DNA of 64,000 bases. Origin: Dendrolimus kikuchii (Eukaryota; Arthropoda; Insecta; Lepidoptera; Lasiocampidae). Positions 45,169-56,746 of the stretch are shown here, piece by piece (positions within the stretch are counted from its first letter, which is position 1; the number at the start of each line of letters is the position of its first letter). The notes under the pieces are model-generated. The model was not told the DNA's origin and did no database searches. It saw only the letters and a list, made by a program, of their open reading frames with translations. The translations under genes were made by a program, and so were the position numbers. Where the stretch lies: assembly GCA_019925095.2 (NCBI GenBank), contig CM034392.1:22541887-22605886 (forward strand), written 5' to 3'.

Positions 45169-46500
45169 GAAGAGACTGTGAAATCAACTGAAATACTTTT
45201 TATACACTTACATTACGTCGCATTTTCCTAGATTTTGTACGAGCATACCTACATAAGACGTCATAAGTATATGACTTCATAAGTAGATATAGCTCTCGGC
45301 ACGGATCTTGAACGATCGGCGGAAAAACAGAAATATCACTTTGCATATTCCAAAGTGACCGCTCCAGAACAGTGCCGGGGACTATACAATTATTTCTATC
45401 ATGATTTTTAAAAGTTACTTAATAAGACTAAGAATTTTATCGGCTGCTCTTTTAATACGTAAAAGTTTTAGAATTTATTGCAACATGAGTTCGCATCCCT
45501 ATTTCCAACAATAATCAATTATTGGTTATCTCTTTTTTTTGTGCACTAATATATTGTCATCTCATTCGCGAGTTAATGAGCGAATGCGACGGCGCTAAAA
45601 TCTTACGCGAGTGAAAGAGACAGGTAATGATTAGACATTTAATATTATACGAAGTCACTCAGCCGCTGCACTTTTTTGTCAGCATGTGCATTTTCAACAT
45701 CGTCAGTCCATTAATATTTTTAGGTCTGTTCAATGATCAAAAATAAGTATTACCTAGTCCGTTTGAAGAATAATGAACATCAATTTTTTTAGGGAATAAA
45801 TCACAATGTACTGTAGTTACAATATGAATATTGTCCTTTATTAAATTGTTGGAAAATAGATTTGATCACAAACAAGCAAATTACTAATTTCTTCACCATA
45901 AATGGAATGATTGGTCTAATCTCAATATTATCCCAGACATATCTCTAAATACATTGTTGCATGTTCTATTATTGTAACGTTTTGAACTTTTTTTTTAAAT
46001 TTTACAAGTGTACAGTGCATGTTTTAGATTTATTGCTAATAGTAAAAGTGTGAAGACAGTTTTTTTTCATTAGTAATTTCTTTGTTATGTATTTTTAACT
46101 AGTACATCTGTTTATACCAATGTTTAGCTGTCTTCTTTGCTGTAGTGCACGTGGTTTTATTATTTAATGGTCTTAGCACAAAAAAATATGATACGTTCAA
46201 CACATTTTACATTGGAATCTTCTATTTATAATCTAAATGTATATAGTGTGTATACAGTATGTGTCAATGAGGTGTTTAAATTATTCCCACTTACACGGCA
46301 GCAAGCAGGATATTTTGCTATGTATAATTTTACTTCAAATCAGAAATTTCATTTTAGTTCATAATCGTACGTAATAAAATTAAATAATCTGTAACTTTTT
46401 TTATTTTCATAGTGCATGTTGTAGTAGTACCTACCTAAAATGTAGACCTTTATTTTTTTTTTACTATCACATGTTAGAAATATTTATTGTATAGTGTTTT
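45169..46500. other. Hecw intron DNA, nothing recognised
   Basis: No supported gene or repeat. Confidence 0.35.
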
Positions 46501-46559
46501 GCTATATTTAGATACTGTCAATGTAGTTTTTATTTATCAATGAATATATTTTTGTTTAG

Positions 46560-46652
46560 GCGCCCACGCCGCCTCCACGCCCGCCGGTATCAGCGTCGGA
46601 TGCGCACGCGCACAGCATACATCAAGAGATACCAGTTGCCTACAACGACAAG
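46560..46652 (+). CDS. Hecw: Hecw exon, linker ending in VAYNDK
   Basis: 93 bp, phase 0 on both sides; acceptor tgtttag|GC and donor AAG|gtgaga. It reads APTPPPRPP and ends IHQEIPVAYNDK. The YNDK end is the conserved junction before the segment that leads into the HECT region. No following exon was recognised in the remaining 17.3 kb, so the next intron probably runs past the window end. Confidence 0.88.
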
Positions 46653-46769
46653 GTGAGAGAGACATAGTTGTATTGCGTAATATAAGTTGCTTATAATGTT
46701 TCAATCAAGTACAGAATTATTTATTCGCTGGATGGGGTTAGTCGAGAATAAATTGACGTAACCTGTATA

Positions 46770-46933
46770 TATGGATATTTGTAACATCAAAAGCGCTACC
46801 GATGTGCTGCTGCTCTCTTAAGGAAGACTGGAACCTGGCCACTAATGCCGGAACACAACTCAAGGTTATTATGGAGGCATATGTTAGACCAGAGGTGGAG
46901 CCATTGAGATGAGTAAAGGCCTACCACCCGGCG
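46770..46933 (-). repeat. SINE-A, middle fragment
   Basis: gctgctgctctcttaagg, atgccggaacacaactcaag and ctaccacccggcgg in SINE-A order, reversed. It starts about 118 bp after the last recognised Hecw exon. Confidence 0.6.
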
Positions 46934-46939
46934 GTATAT

Positions 46940-47800
46940 AATAGTTGTCGATAGATGGCGTTACGATGCGTTAATATCTGTACAGTGCAACTGGTTGCCA
47001 TTAAAATTGGTGTACATAAGTGTTTGAACGCGGAAAATCTATTCGCACCAACTATTTTATTATAACTTCCCACTAGATGACGCTGCAGTGGAACAAATAT
47101 AATCTATACTGTTCAACTCGATACTACTTCCATTTACTTTCCTAATAAATTAATGAATACCAGACAGCCACAACGAAGCGTGACCGTGTTCAGCTAGTAG
47201 ATTATATAAAATACGGGACAGCGGTTCAGCTGTGCAATTTCAAAACCTAGCAACTGACTTTCTTTCTGCCTGACTTCCACAAAGAGGAGGTTCTCAATTC
47301 GACCGTATTTTTTTTGTACGTTTGTTACGTGATTTGCTCGTCAATTGTGGACCAATTTTCAAAAATTTTGCGCTGCTCGGTAGAATATACTCTTGAGGTG
47401 GTCCCATTGTCGCCAAGTCAGGATTTGATGAGTGGATCCCCGGAAAATCGAGAACAACCCTTGTTGAAGAACGAAACAATGAAAGAAGAAATGAAAGCCC
47501 ACACACTCCGAAAGGGAAACTTGTATACGCGTGTCAGTAGTACAATTTCTACAGGCGCTTAAAATATTATTTAAATGAATATTTGTGCATTTATCATCTT
47601 GCTAGTCATTTGCTGATGCACTGTGCCAAGATACGCGAAGACTATCAAAGTATGATTTCGCTCCCAATATGTTTAGTAAATAGGTTCGTTACGTCATATA
47701 GCTGAACTTAATTGCATTTTTTTGTGCTGTAGTGTAAAATTTCTTGCTTATGTAATACTTGAGTAGGGTTTATAGTGACCAGTTGCTGTTCTTTTATTAA
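46940..47800. other. Non-coding DNA, nothing recognised
   Basis: No supported gene or repeat; short open frames at 47294-47562 on either strand have no family resemblance. Confidence 0.35.
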
Positions 47801-47823
47801 TCTTTTATTACCATAAAAAAACG

Positions 47824-48176
47824 AAGTAAGAAAGAGAGTTGGTCTGAAAGAGAGTGTCGGGGTGAAGGTAAGGAAAGGAATGCTCCGGTGGTTCGGGCAT
47901 GTGGAAAGAATGCATGATGAAAGAATGACTAAACAGATATACAATGCAAAAGTGGATGGATGCAGAAGTCGTGGAAGGCCACGACACACCTTCCATGATC
48001 AAATTGATCGTGTACTAGCAGAAGGTGATGTCAGGAGCCTTAAGAACAGACGAGCTTGCATGACAAGAGTTATGAATGTCAAAGAGGCAAGTGAGCTGTG
48101 TAAGAATAAGCCTAAATGGCACTCTGTTGTTCGTGCCTACCCCGCAAGGGAACTAGCGTGAAGTTATGTATGTATG
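47824..48176 (+). mobile_element. RTE-like LINE, 5'-truncated, with 15 bp TSD
   Basis: Reading from 47862: KVRKGMLRWFGHVERMHDER, then GRPRHTFHDQIDRVLAEGDV, ending VVRAYPARELA and stop, the C-terminal tail of an RTE-type polyprotein. Ends in tatgtatgta. Perfect 15 bp duplications taccataaaaaaacg at 47809-47823 and 48177-48191. Confidence 0.85.
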
Positions 48177-48191
48177 TACCATAAAAAAACG

Positions 48192-48770
48192 GCTACTAGT
48201 CACTATACTTATATTCAGAGACCCTTACGACTTAAATACAATTCATACACTGCACTATTATACTGAAGAAACATTTTTAGAATACCTCGCCATCCCTCCA
48301 ACGATTTTACATTATAAGAAACTTAAGCAAATTGGCACAAAGCGGATCGAAGTCTAAGTCAAAAACTATTTTAATTAACTAACCTATCGTTTCTGCCAAA
48401 CATAAAAATAAATTGTAGTGAATACCGTCTATATACAATTGAGAGATTTTCAATTACAATCTACACAATTACCACATCCTGTTAGAGATAAATATTGTTA
48501 TGTACAATTATGGTAAATTATAGAAAACTATATAACAATGACCATATCATCCTATGATTAAATATAAATATTAAATAAAAATATAATAAAATTATTAATC
48601 AATTAAAGAAATGGCCGATTATATAGTTTAGAAATACGAGGGTACATAACAAAAATTATTATTAACCTTAAAAAGAAACATATAGTAATGTTTCTTTTTA
48701 AGTAACTAAATGTAACACTTACTAGATTTTTTAACTCATCGAAAGTGGTTAATGCCGCCTATAGCCTTAC
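48192..48770. other. AT-rich DNA with one hairpin
   Basis: Hairpin cttaaaaagaaacat / atgtttctttttaag at 48667-48702, 15 bp perfect arms. Nothing else. Confidence 0.45.
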
Positions 48771-49079
48771 TTTTTTTATTGCAGGAGATCAGCAGACAGG
48801 CAGACGGCCCACTTGATGGAAAGCGGTTACTATCGCCTATGGACATTTGCAACAAGAAAAATGGCTACAAATGCGCTGCTGCTCTCTTAAGGGAAACTGG
48901 AACCCGGTCATTAATGCCGGAACACAACTCAAGGTTGTTATGGCGACATACTTTAGACCACGGGTGGTAGCCATCCAGTCGGGCAAATGCCCTACCACCT
49001 GGCTGTGGATTGTTTTGTGGCCTCTTACGACAGGCCGCCCGGCCGCAGGAAATTGTATTCTTTCTCCGTTCCTGCACGG
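48771..49079 (-). repeat. SINE-A, full-length copy
   Basis: Complete reverse copy from poly(T) to ctccgttcctgcacgg. It abuts the 3' tail of the LINE that follows. Confidence 0.75.
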
Positions 49080-49346
49080 ATAAATATATTCTTTAATAAT
49101 AATATTTATTGACACCAAAATTACATATAAAAAGTCACAAATACAAAATAAAGATCTTTTCTTAATAATTAAGTTAATTCGTTAACTAACACCTAAACTA
49201 GGCCGAGCCTGTTTTTTAGGTGTTAGTCCCTTCCTGTGTCTTAAAGAGAAAATGTAAGATTTAAATGTTATATTTTGCAAAAATAAGATTAAAACTTGCT
49301 TTCGTAACTAGCTAGATTTATTAATATTTATTTATTACTAATATAT

Positions 49347-52313
49347 TTAAATTAACAGTACAAACAAATTTTCAACATCATCGTATCTACATTGTTTTAG
49401 CCAATCTATTAAAACTTCTTTACATTGATATTTGTTGAGGGGGTAAAGTGTAAGAATTTTATTAAGCCTGTTATATAGAGTGGGACCTAAATAACACTGA
49501 AACTTAGTGATGAAATTTGTTTTAAAGAGATTAAGTGAACAAACTTTGTCTTTACGTCGTGTATCTTTTTCGGTGCCGTAAACAAGTTTTTGGTGCTGAG
49601 ATAGAATAGTGTGTAAAACGAATATTTTTCTAATTGATAATACATCACATTCAGTATATAGGTCAATAGTGGGATATCTAAAAGGTTTAAAAGTTATAAC
49701 TTTAAGTAGCGCACGCTGGGCTCTTTCTAATTTGATTAGATGAGTTTTCCGACTCCCTCCCCAAGATGTAATACAGTAAGAGAGTGTTGATTGAGCTAAA
49801 GCAAAATACACCGTTTTTAGTAACTTAAAATCAGCAACATTTCTTAACTTTTTAAATATGTAAATTAATTTACGCGTTTTAGCAGCAAGCTGACTAAGAT
49901 GTGGCTGCCAAGATAATTTGTCATCTAACACAACTCCTAAATATTTTATTGTATCAGTAACACTTATAGGGTAACAACTACATAAACTTTGTGTTATATT
50001 ATGACATGTATGAATTTTGATTTGTAAGTTATCAGTAGGTAGAGATCTTGTCGTATTTGTGAAAAGGATATATTGAGTTTTAGCTTTGTTAAGGGTAAGT
50101 TGATTATTATTTAACCATTTCGCTGCTATTTTCAAACCCGCTTCAGCTATTTTCTTTGTCTCACTCCAAGACTGACCATAAAAAATTAGAGCTGTGTCAT
50201 CAGCATAAGAAAAAATCTTGCAGTTGTCAAGTTTTAAGTCACAGAGGTTATTAATGTAAATTAAAAATAGGGTTGGGCCCAGTACGCTGCCTTGAGGCAC
50301 GCCGTATGTGATTGGAGTATTAGAGCTAAATTTACCATCAATAGTAACTCTCTGTATTCGTTTAGTAAGATAATCTTCAAATAACTTAAGTACTACCCCT
50401 CTTATACCAAGTTTTTCCATTTTATTCAACAATATAGGAATTGAAACTGTGTCAAACGCTTTAGCCAGATCCAAAAAGACACCTATGCATTTATTTTTAT
50501 TATCTATATGAGTAGCTATAAATTCAACAAGTTCCGATACTGCATTAGCCGTTGATTTGCCCGATCTAAAACCAAATTGGTTATTAGAAAGTAGATGTTC
50601 GTCTTCTAAATAGGATAAGAGTCGTTTATTTATGATTTTTTCTAATACTTTCGAAAGTGCTGGCAATACAGAAATTGGGCGATAGTTACTGACACAATCT
50701 CTATCTCCTGATTTGTGAATAGGATGGATAATAGAAATTTTAAAAAGGCTGGGAAACACTCCTGTTTCTATACATTTATTAGCTATGTGGGTTAGGGGTG
50801 GAATTATTTTATCTTTCGCCATCTTTAGAATTTTTGTTGGAATTCCATCCCAACCTATTGCACTGTCTGATTTTAAATTCATTATAGTCGATTCTATTTC
50901 CTTTTCACAAGTACCCAGCATGACCATGGAGTTACTAGATGACTGAATTAGTTCATCGTGAGCTGCAGTATCATGATTGGTTTGTATTTTTTCAGCTAAT
51001 TCCTTTGCTATGTTACTAAAGTAGAAATTTACTTTTTGCAATGATTCTTCAGGTGTTCTATCTAAATTTAGTAAATCTAATGCTGCTTTTTTATGTTTGT
51101 TATTTCTATTGGTTATTTTATCAATTATTTTCCATTTCATTTTCGGATTTTTGGCATAAGTTTTTAGTTGTTCTCTTTCAAAATTTTGTTTAAGCCGTTT
51201 CAATAAATCATTGCAAAAATTTTTGTATCGATTATAAGTTAAGTTCAAAATTGTATTTGTTGGATCCCTTTTACATTTTAAATGCATTCTATCTCTATTT
51301 TTAATGCAGCGAACTAGACCAGGAGTAATCCATGGCTTTAAGCAACGAGTTCGATTTTTTGTAAGAATTACTTGCGAGTTTTTGGTAATAGAATCTTTGA
51401 TATGATTAACTAATTGTTCTGTGCACCAGTTAGGATCGTCTGATTTTAATATACTTTCGAAATTTCTCCTATTAAGATCTGTAACAATTGCATCGTAGTT
51501 TAATTTCAGGGTTTTGACTTGTTTGTCATAGTTATTTATATTATTTTGTACATTAATAGCAGTAATGACTGCACAGTGATCAGTCAGTGGAGCTTCTATT
51601 ACTGTTGTTACAGTAGGTTTGTGAGACTTAATCATAGAATGGTCTAAACAGTTATTAGCTCTAGTTGGTAATTCATGGCCTGGTAAAAGACCATGACTAG
51701 AAAGTAGATTGAGATAGTCATTTGAGGCAGTATTGTCACTATTTGACTTTATATCAATATTTAAGTCACCAATCAAGACAATAGTTCTAAAATGTTTGTA
51801 GTTATTTAGTAGAATATCTAACGAATTAATAAAAGGCTTGATATTTCTATAGGAAGGAGATCTGTAAATGCCAACAACTACAATGTCTTTATTAATCTCA
51901 ATTACAAGACATGTGGCGTCTGTAATAAATACTTCTTTCACCTTGTATTTGAGGTCGTGTCGCACATAAGCTATAATACCGTCATTTTGGTTGTTATTAT
52001 TTTTAGTGTGATGAGTGTCATAATTATTTAATGTAGGAAAATTAAGAGCTTTACTATTCCAAGTTTCTGTAAGTAAATATATGTCACATGGCGTGGTTAA
52101 TCTAGTTAATAGTACTTCAAATTCAGGAAAATTTTTATTGACACTTCTTATATTTTGTGTGAGAATTTTGAAGCTATTATCAGAGACTTGTTTCGTTAAA
52201 AGGGATTTATATAATTCCGGTGCACAAACAAAGGAAGTTCCAGGCTTTACGGAATCTAAACTATTCAGTATATTATTGTTGTTAATTAAATCGAATTTTA
52301 AAGTTATTAACAT
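49347..52313 (-). CDS. LINE ORF2: endonuclease and reverse transcriptase, 988 aa
   Basis: Open from ATG at 52313 to the stop at 49347. AP-type endonuclease in the first ~250 residues: QNIRS (about 53-57), TETW (82-85), GDLN (182-185) and TDHC (244-247) give the metal and catalytic positions. Reverse transcriptase follows: YRPISVLPALSKVLEKI (544-560), NQFGFRSGKST (578-588), LDLAKAFD (614-621), GVPQGSVLGP (671-680) and YADD (703-706). No RNase H is seen, and the C-terminus ends as in CR1/Jockey-like ORF2. Every key motif is present with no frameshift, so it may encode an intact enzyme. The true start may lie upstream, since the region before the first Met is short. Confidence 0.9.
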   Translation of the reverse strand: MLITLKFDLINNNNILNSLDSVKPGTSFVCAPELYKSLLTKQVSDNSFKILTQNIRSVNKNFPEFEVLLTRLTTPCDIYLLTETWNSKALNFPTLNNYDTHHTKNNNNQNDGIIAYVRHDLKYKVKEVFITDATCLVIEINKDIVVVGIYRSPSYRNIKPFINSLDILLNNYKHFRTIVLIGDLNIDIKSNSDNTASNDYLNLLSSHGLLPGHELPTRANNCLDHSMIKSHKPTVTTVIEAPLTDHCAVITAINVQNNINNYDKQVKTLKLNYDAIVTDLNRRNFESILKSDDPNWCTEQLVNHIKDSITKNSQVILTKNRTRCLKPWITPGLVRCIKNRDRMHLKCKRDPTNTILNLTYNRYKNFCNDLLKRLKQNFEREQLKTYAKNPKMKWKIIDKITNRNNKHKKAALDLLNLDRTPEESLQKVNFYFSNIAKELAEKIQTNHDTAAHDELIQSSSNSMVMLGTCEKEIESTIMNLKSDSAIGWDGIPTKILKMAKDKIIPPLTHIANKCIETGVFPSLFKISIIHPIHKSGDRDCVSNYRPISVLPALSKVLEKIINKRLLSYLEDEHLLSNNQFGFRSGKSTANAVSELVEFIATHIDNKNKCIGVFLDLAKAFDTVSIPILLNKMEKLGIRGVVLKLFEDYLTKRIQRVTIDGKFSSNTPITYGVPQGSVLGPTLFLIYINNLCDLKLDNCKIFSYADDTALIFYGQSWSETKKIAEAGLKIAAKWLNNNQLTLNKAKTQYILFTNTTRSLPTDNLQIKIHTCHNITQSLCSCYPISVTDTIKYLGVVLDDKLSWQPHLSQLAAKTRKLIYIFKKLRNVADFKLLKTVYFALAQSTLSYCITSWGGSRKTHLIKLERAQRALLKVITFKPFRYPTIDLYTECDVLSIRKIFVLHTILSQHQKLVYGTEKDTRRKDKVCSLNLFKTNFITKFQCYLGPTLYNRLNKILTLYPLNKYQCKEVLIDWLKQCRYDDVENLFVLLI

Positions 52314-52539
52314 GTGATATTCGTTTTGTTGTACTTAATATATTTTTAAGAACAGTTAATATTTGTTTATTTACGAAAGCAAGATAGTAGAATATTTCAA
52401 TCATAAAATACATATTTTGGAGTAGATTATTTGACAAAGGAAAAATTATTTGAGCAGTGTAATATAAAAGGCAAGAGACAGTTATTACACGCTTAAAAAG
52501 ATAAACCCTTAACATAATTCTGTTACAGACTGTAAATAG

Positions 52540-52815
52540 TCAATTTTCAATCCTAATCAGCGCGAGTTGGTTCTCATCTTTGACTTCTATATGCGAAGAA
52601 TCGGACGTTTTACGTAAGAATATTCTGCCTTTGCTAGTCCAGCAAAACTTGTAGTTTAGAGTTTTGGCAAGATCTCTAGCTAAAAAGAATAGTCTGCGTC
52701 CTTTTCCAGTCAGGGCTTCAGAAACATAGATCGGAGTGTCTTGTTCTGTAAATCCTATAGCAGCTGAACTTAAACGGTGACCGGGATGTTGATTGTTATA
52801 GTTCTTAATAATCTG
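52540..52815 (-). pseudogene. LINE ORF1 C-terminus with FP25K-like domain
   Basis: On the minus strand, ending at a stop at 52540-52542: IIKNYNNQHPGHRLSSA, then TPIYVSEALTGKGRRLFFLA, then LNYKFCWTSKGRIFLRK and IEVKDENQLALIRIEN. The order and spacing match the C-terminal domain that baculovirus FP25K proteins share with ORF1 of insect CR1-like LINEs. An upstream in-frame stop near 52813 marks the 5' truncation point. Very likely the nucleic-acid-binding or chaperone partner of ORF2. Confidence 0.7.
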
Positions 52816-53285
52816 TCAACACTTTACTCAATTTGCCAACATTTTACAATAGCCATAAAACAACATTTATTCCTTATATTAGTAGCATATATGGGCATAC
52901 AACAAACACGTCATAGTTCTGATCATGGAAAAAGAATACTATTCTGATCCAGGGACGCCAGATTGGGTTAATTTTTCGCCAGAGTTGGGAGAATTTCGCC
53001 AGACTGATGAGTATTGCCCAAAAATTATTGTTTGGGGTCATAAATTTTGTCTCTGGGCTGTAAAAATTCGAATTAATCACTAAAATGTATTTCATAATTG
53101 CGACGACCTTGTTATTTCTGACATATTAAATTATAGAAATTGAGGAGTAAATTTTCAAAACTCGAACAGCTCTGACGGTTCGAAATATAAATAGGAGAAA
53201 TCTATGTAGAATATCTTTCTGTTATGTAAAGTAGAATTTTTATGTTTATAATCACTAAAAAAAAATTGTTGCTTAAAAATGTCAG
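52816..53285. other. Non-coding DNA
   Basis: Nothing recognised except a possible MITE-like start cagggacgccagattggg at 52951, with no matching end found. Confidence 0.3.
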
Positions 53286-53289
53286 CTAG

Positions 53290-53800
53290 GGGTTTTTTTT
53301 AAAGGGGAAATCCGATTGAGCACTATCAGCCACGCCAGGGGGACAAATTGCGACCGGTGTGTGGGATTCGCCAGGTCGGGGTGGCATCCCATAATCAGGG
53401 ATACCCACTAAAACCCCTCGCTGTTCCTTCCTTCGTCTTATGTCAGTGTTACGGGTACATGGCCTAGCCCCTTCGCTGACCTTGGTAGGCTGTGGCTCAA
53501 CGGCCTCATTCATATCCCGGGACCTTTTTTTGTCCCTCGGCATCTTCATCCTCCTTACTGCGTGGGGCGCTTTGTAACGGGTCCCACCGGAGCAGAGGTG
53601 AGCGCACGTGGAAGAAAACGCGCTCCTATCTCAACGGCATAACGGCGGGTGAGAAGCCTTTCCCCAAGGAAAACTCACGGCGGCCGTAGGTTTAAACTGG
53701 CCCTCCAACGCCGAGGCATCTTCCTTTAGCGGGAGCGGAGCAAGGACGTCCGCTCACGCTCCCGCTCCGCCTCGCAAAAGGAGGAGACGGCGTCCCATCT
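53290..53800 (-). mobile_element. R1-like LINE 3' end, reverse copy
   Basis: Read on the minus strand it starts in the coding tail, passes through the same 3' UTR blocks as 3150-4669 (cacccgccgttatgccg; gcgctcacctct; gtgggtatccctgattat) and ends in an A-run at 53291-53300. 5'-truncated. Confidence 0.65.
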
Positions 53801-53960
53801 GTCTCGATGTAACTGTCGATACGCAGTGACGTGATTGGTCGACAGTCTTTTATCGACATTAATCACATTTATATTGGTGTAACATTATTTGTCACCTTCG
53901 AATTCAGTGTGGCTCTCCATTATGGAAGACGTATACTAAGGATTCACAATCACACAGTAA

Positions 53961-54086
53961 AAAATGTAACTCGTAATACTTGCTGCAATCACAATTGGCG
54001 CCACCAGTCCGTTGTTGTTTTACAAAATGTAACTCGTAATACGTGCTGCAAGCACAATTGGCGCCACCAGTCCGTTATTGTTTTCA
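53961..54086. repeat. Two-copy tandem duplication, 63 bp unit
   Basis: aatgtaactcgtaatac starts at 53963 and again 63 bp on. The units differ at a few bases. The unit is a multiple of three, and one frame gives NVTRNTCC.HNWRHQS twice, but there is no other coding evidence. Confidence 0.8.
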
Positions 54087-54089
54087 TAG

Positions 54090-55030
54090 AAAATATGAAC
54101 TAAAACTTTCAGTTTTTTATTTGACTTTTATTTAAAACATATCTTTTAACTTGTGTATTACGCATGAGATACCTTGCAAGAACTGTCTGGGAACCTAGAA
54201 TCGCGTATCCGGAAACCCTTGATCACATATTGTACAAATATTTGACAGTTGTATCCTTTGGAGCGAGTCAGCTTAGTTTTATGCTTATTTGTCACTTTAA
54301 ACCAATCCCGGGAAAACTCCCGCGCGATTCCCAGGACACAAAATGTCGCAGCATTTTAATGCGATTGAGTAGTAAGCTATCGATTTAGTGAAAACTGTGT
54401 CGGCGTAAGCTAATTTTTATGCGTCCTAACAACTTTAAACTGCTCCCGGCAAAATCCCACCGGATTCCCGGTTTAAAAAGTACCACATGAGGATGTAATT
54501 TCTGGGTTAAGATTTTTCAACTATGACTTTTAGTAAAACCGTACACAAAATATCCTATTTTTTTTTAAATGCAATTTCTTATGGGTTGAGCTGGGAATAG
54601 ATTTGGGAAATAAAAATCAAAATATTGACGTGGGTTGAGACGGAAATAACCCATTTAACTTCTTTATTTGCTTTTTGATGCACCTGCCTCCCGTGGAAGA
54701 CTACAAAGTGCCCAGCGTCCACCAGGGAATCATGTCGCCGACTTTGGGAATCTTTGGTTTATGTAATAAAATAGACCATCATGGATTGCACACATCCCTC
54801 CAATACACATAATATAGATGTTAAAGTGACTTTGCATATTTGTTTAATTTTTCTTCGCGGATTTCTTTCGAATCGACTAAGTATATCTTAAAAGCTAGTA
54901 TGTACTTTCAATAACGGAGATGCACATAGGGTTTTCACGTGATGTGGCTCAGAATTTACGCGAACGTAGTAACGTGGACTAGTCTGTTTCTTAGTTTTTA
55001 AAAATAACATTAATATTCCACCATTTTTTT
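54090..55030. other. Non-coding DNA
   Basis: 54300-54340 and 54430-54475 each carry a ctttaaac...cccgg.aaa.tccc block, a diverged direct repeat. Nothing else recognised. Confidence 0.3.
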
Positions 55031-55035
55031 ATTAT

Positions 55036-55228
55036 TATTGCTGAAGCAGCAGAGGCTGACGTCTCAACTAATGAAAAGTAATTACCGTCGCCTATGGACA
55101 CTAGCAATACCAGAGTTGCTGTCAGTGTGCTGCCAGTCGGGTAAAAGCCCTACCACCTGGCTGTGGGTTGTTTTTTCGTCTCTTACAACAGGCCGCCCGA
55201 CCGCTGGAATTAGTATTCTTTTTCCGTT
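55036..55228 (-). repeat. SINE-A with internal deletion
   Basis: Both ends present (taccgtcgcctatggac; caggccgcccgaccgc) but about 100 bp of the middle is missing. Confidence 0.6.
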
Positions 55229-55277
55229 ATAGCTTATTGAATTTAAAAATAAAACAGTTTGCTGTACGATTATTTTA

Positions 55278-55778
55278 TAGTACATTATGGTACTAGTGTG
55301 TAACATTGGTGATTACCGCCGAGGCGCCATTGAGACTCGAGCCGTAGGCGAGGGTCTTAAGAGAGCCGAGGACGGTAATCATCAATACACACGTGTATCA
55401 TACGACGTTTTTCAACACACTTGTGAATAAAATAACAACAAAAACTCATTTTATTTAGTAGACAAAAAAAAAGTTATATATGAGTGAAAGTTTTATTTAT
55501 TAAACACGTACAAGTTAAAATTATCTATTTAAATAAGAAGATGCATGAAATGAGCAAGCAATAGGAACGTTAATTTATTTGTTCTATAGAACATGATCTT
55601 TTTTTTTTGAATAAAAACTTTTTAAGAACAAAGCAACTCAACCAATAAAATTAAAAAAAAAAATCTATAACTCACTAGTGAGTTATAATGTTTTTTACTC
55701 ACAGTTTGATAATGGGTGTCATTCTGTGCCTAATTGCGGTGACCATAGAGCCACTTTATGAGCAAGTGTGTTGAAAAA
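55278..55778. mobile_element. Two-hairpin element G, copy 2
   Basis: 501 bp, same two-part structure as 36991-37481. It differs by a 7 bp insertion (gcgaggg) in the first hairpin loop and scattered substitutions. The central palindrome here extends to tataactcactagtgagtta plus ta. Confidence 0.75.
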
Positions 55779-55789
55779 TAATAAATATA

Positions 55790-56295
55790 ACCGCATGCTG
55801 TCCTAAGGATAATAATTATTTTGTATTCAAATGCAATTAGGCACCAGTGGCGTGATAAAAGCAGTGTAAATTTGTTTTGCGTTTAAAGTTTACTATAATT
55901 ATTATTCCATTTAAATAATTATACTGTTAATAGTATATTAGTTTCCTAGTCACGCACGCGCGGCGCTGTGGTCGCAGGACGTGCGTACGCGCGGCTACTG
56001 TATTAAAAGTTATATACTTATAATCTCGTAATTTTCTTCACTTTTAAACATATTTTTGAATGAAATAAATGTAGTCTGTGTAGTATGTATGATCTATTAT
56101 TCTTTTTTAAGATTTAAAGCACGTATTCTAGAACAATCGCAAATCGATGAATTGAAATGTCACAAAAGCCTTATGACGCATCGTACATTCTAAAGAAGTT
56201 TTAATTTAAACGCATTTCCATCGTAGGTTTAGTCATGAATCTTGTTATAGAATATAGATGGGCCTAAGGGCAGTACTTTTCAATTATTTTAGTTT
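55790..56295. other. Non-coding DNA with a small CpG cluster
   Basis: 55950-55995 (cacgcacgcgcggcgctg; gtgcgtacgcgcggctac) is CpG-rich; no frame supports an exon. Confidence 0.25.
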
Positions 56296-56304
56296 ATGTC
56301 TAAG

Positions 56305-56406
56305 AAGCAAGTGAGGTGTGTAAGAATAAGCCTAAATGGCGCTCTGTTGTTCGTGCCTACCCCGCAAGGGAACTGGCGTGAAGTTATGTATGTATGTATG
56401 TATGTA
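56305..56406 (+). mobile_element. RTE-like LINE 3' tail
   Basis: Same block as 10131-10243, ending in (gtat)n. Confidence 0.7.
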
Positions 56407-56746
56407 TAAATTAATGAGTCATATTATAAACATTACATTCAAGTTTATTCAAATTTTAATTTTATTAAAATTGTTATAAAGGCGATTTTTCAATGGACTA
56501 CTTCAGTAAGTTAATGTATTTATTGTCGACCACAAAACAGTTTGTTTGCAATATTATTCGAGCAAAATTATACGTTTTCACTAAGTGAATGGTGTATTAT
56601 TGAGGTGTAATAATTTTTGAAAGCGAATTAATATAGTGTTACTTATTTTTATTACAACTTACGAGTGTTTAATATGGTTGAGTTTTGTATATAATATATA
56701 AATTAGAAAAAATATTCAGTAGTAGCAAATTGCGGCACACTTTTTC

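Larger units (their letters stand above)
49090..52815 (-). mobile_element. CR1/Jockey-like LINE with uninterrupted ORF2
   Basis: Minus-strand element: truncated ORF1 (52540-52815), a 226 bp spacer, ORF2 (49347-52313), a short 3' UTR and an (att)n tail near 49090-49110. The tail type and ORF2 C-terminus match the LINE at 20665-22268. Lack of stops in ORF2 suggests a recent insertion, but the 5' part is missing, so it could not move as it stands. Confidence 0.8.

Noticed and set aside
55950..55995. Possible Hecw exon after a cag acceptor
   Set aside because: Translation does not match any HECW segment expected after VAYNDK.
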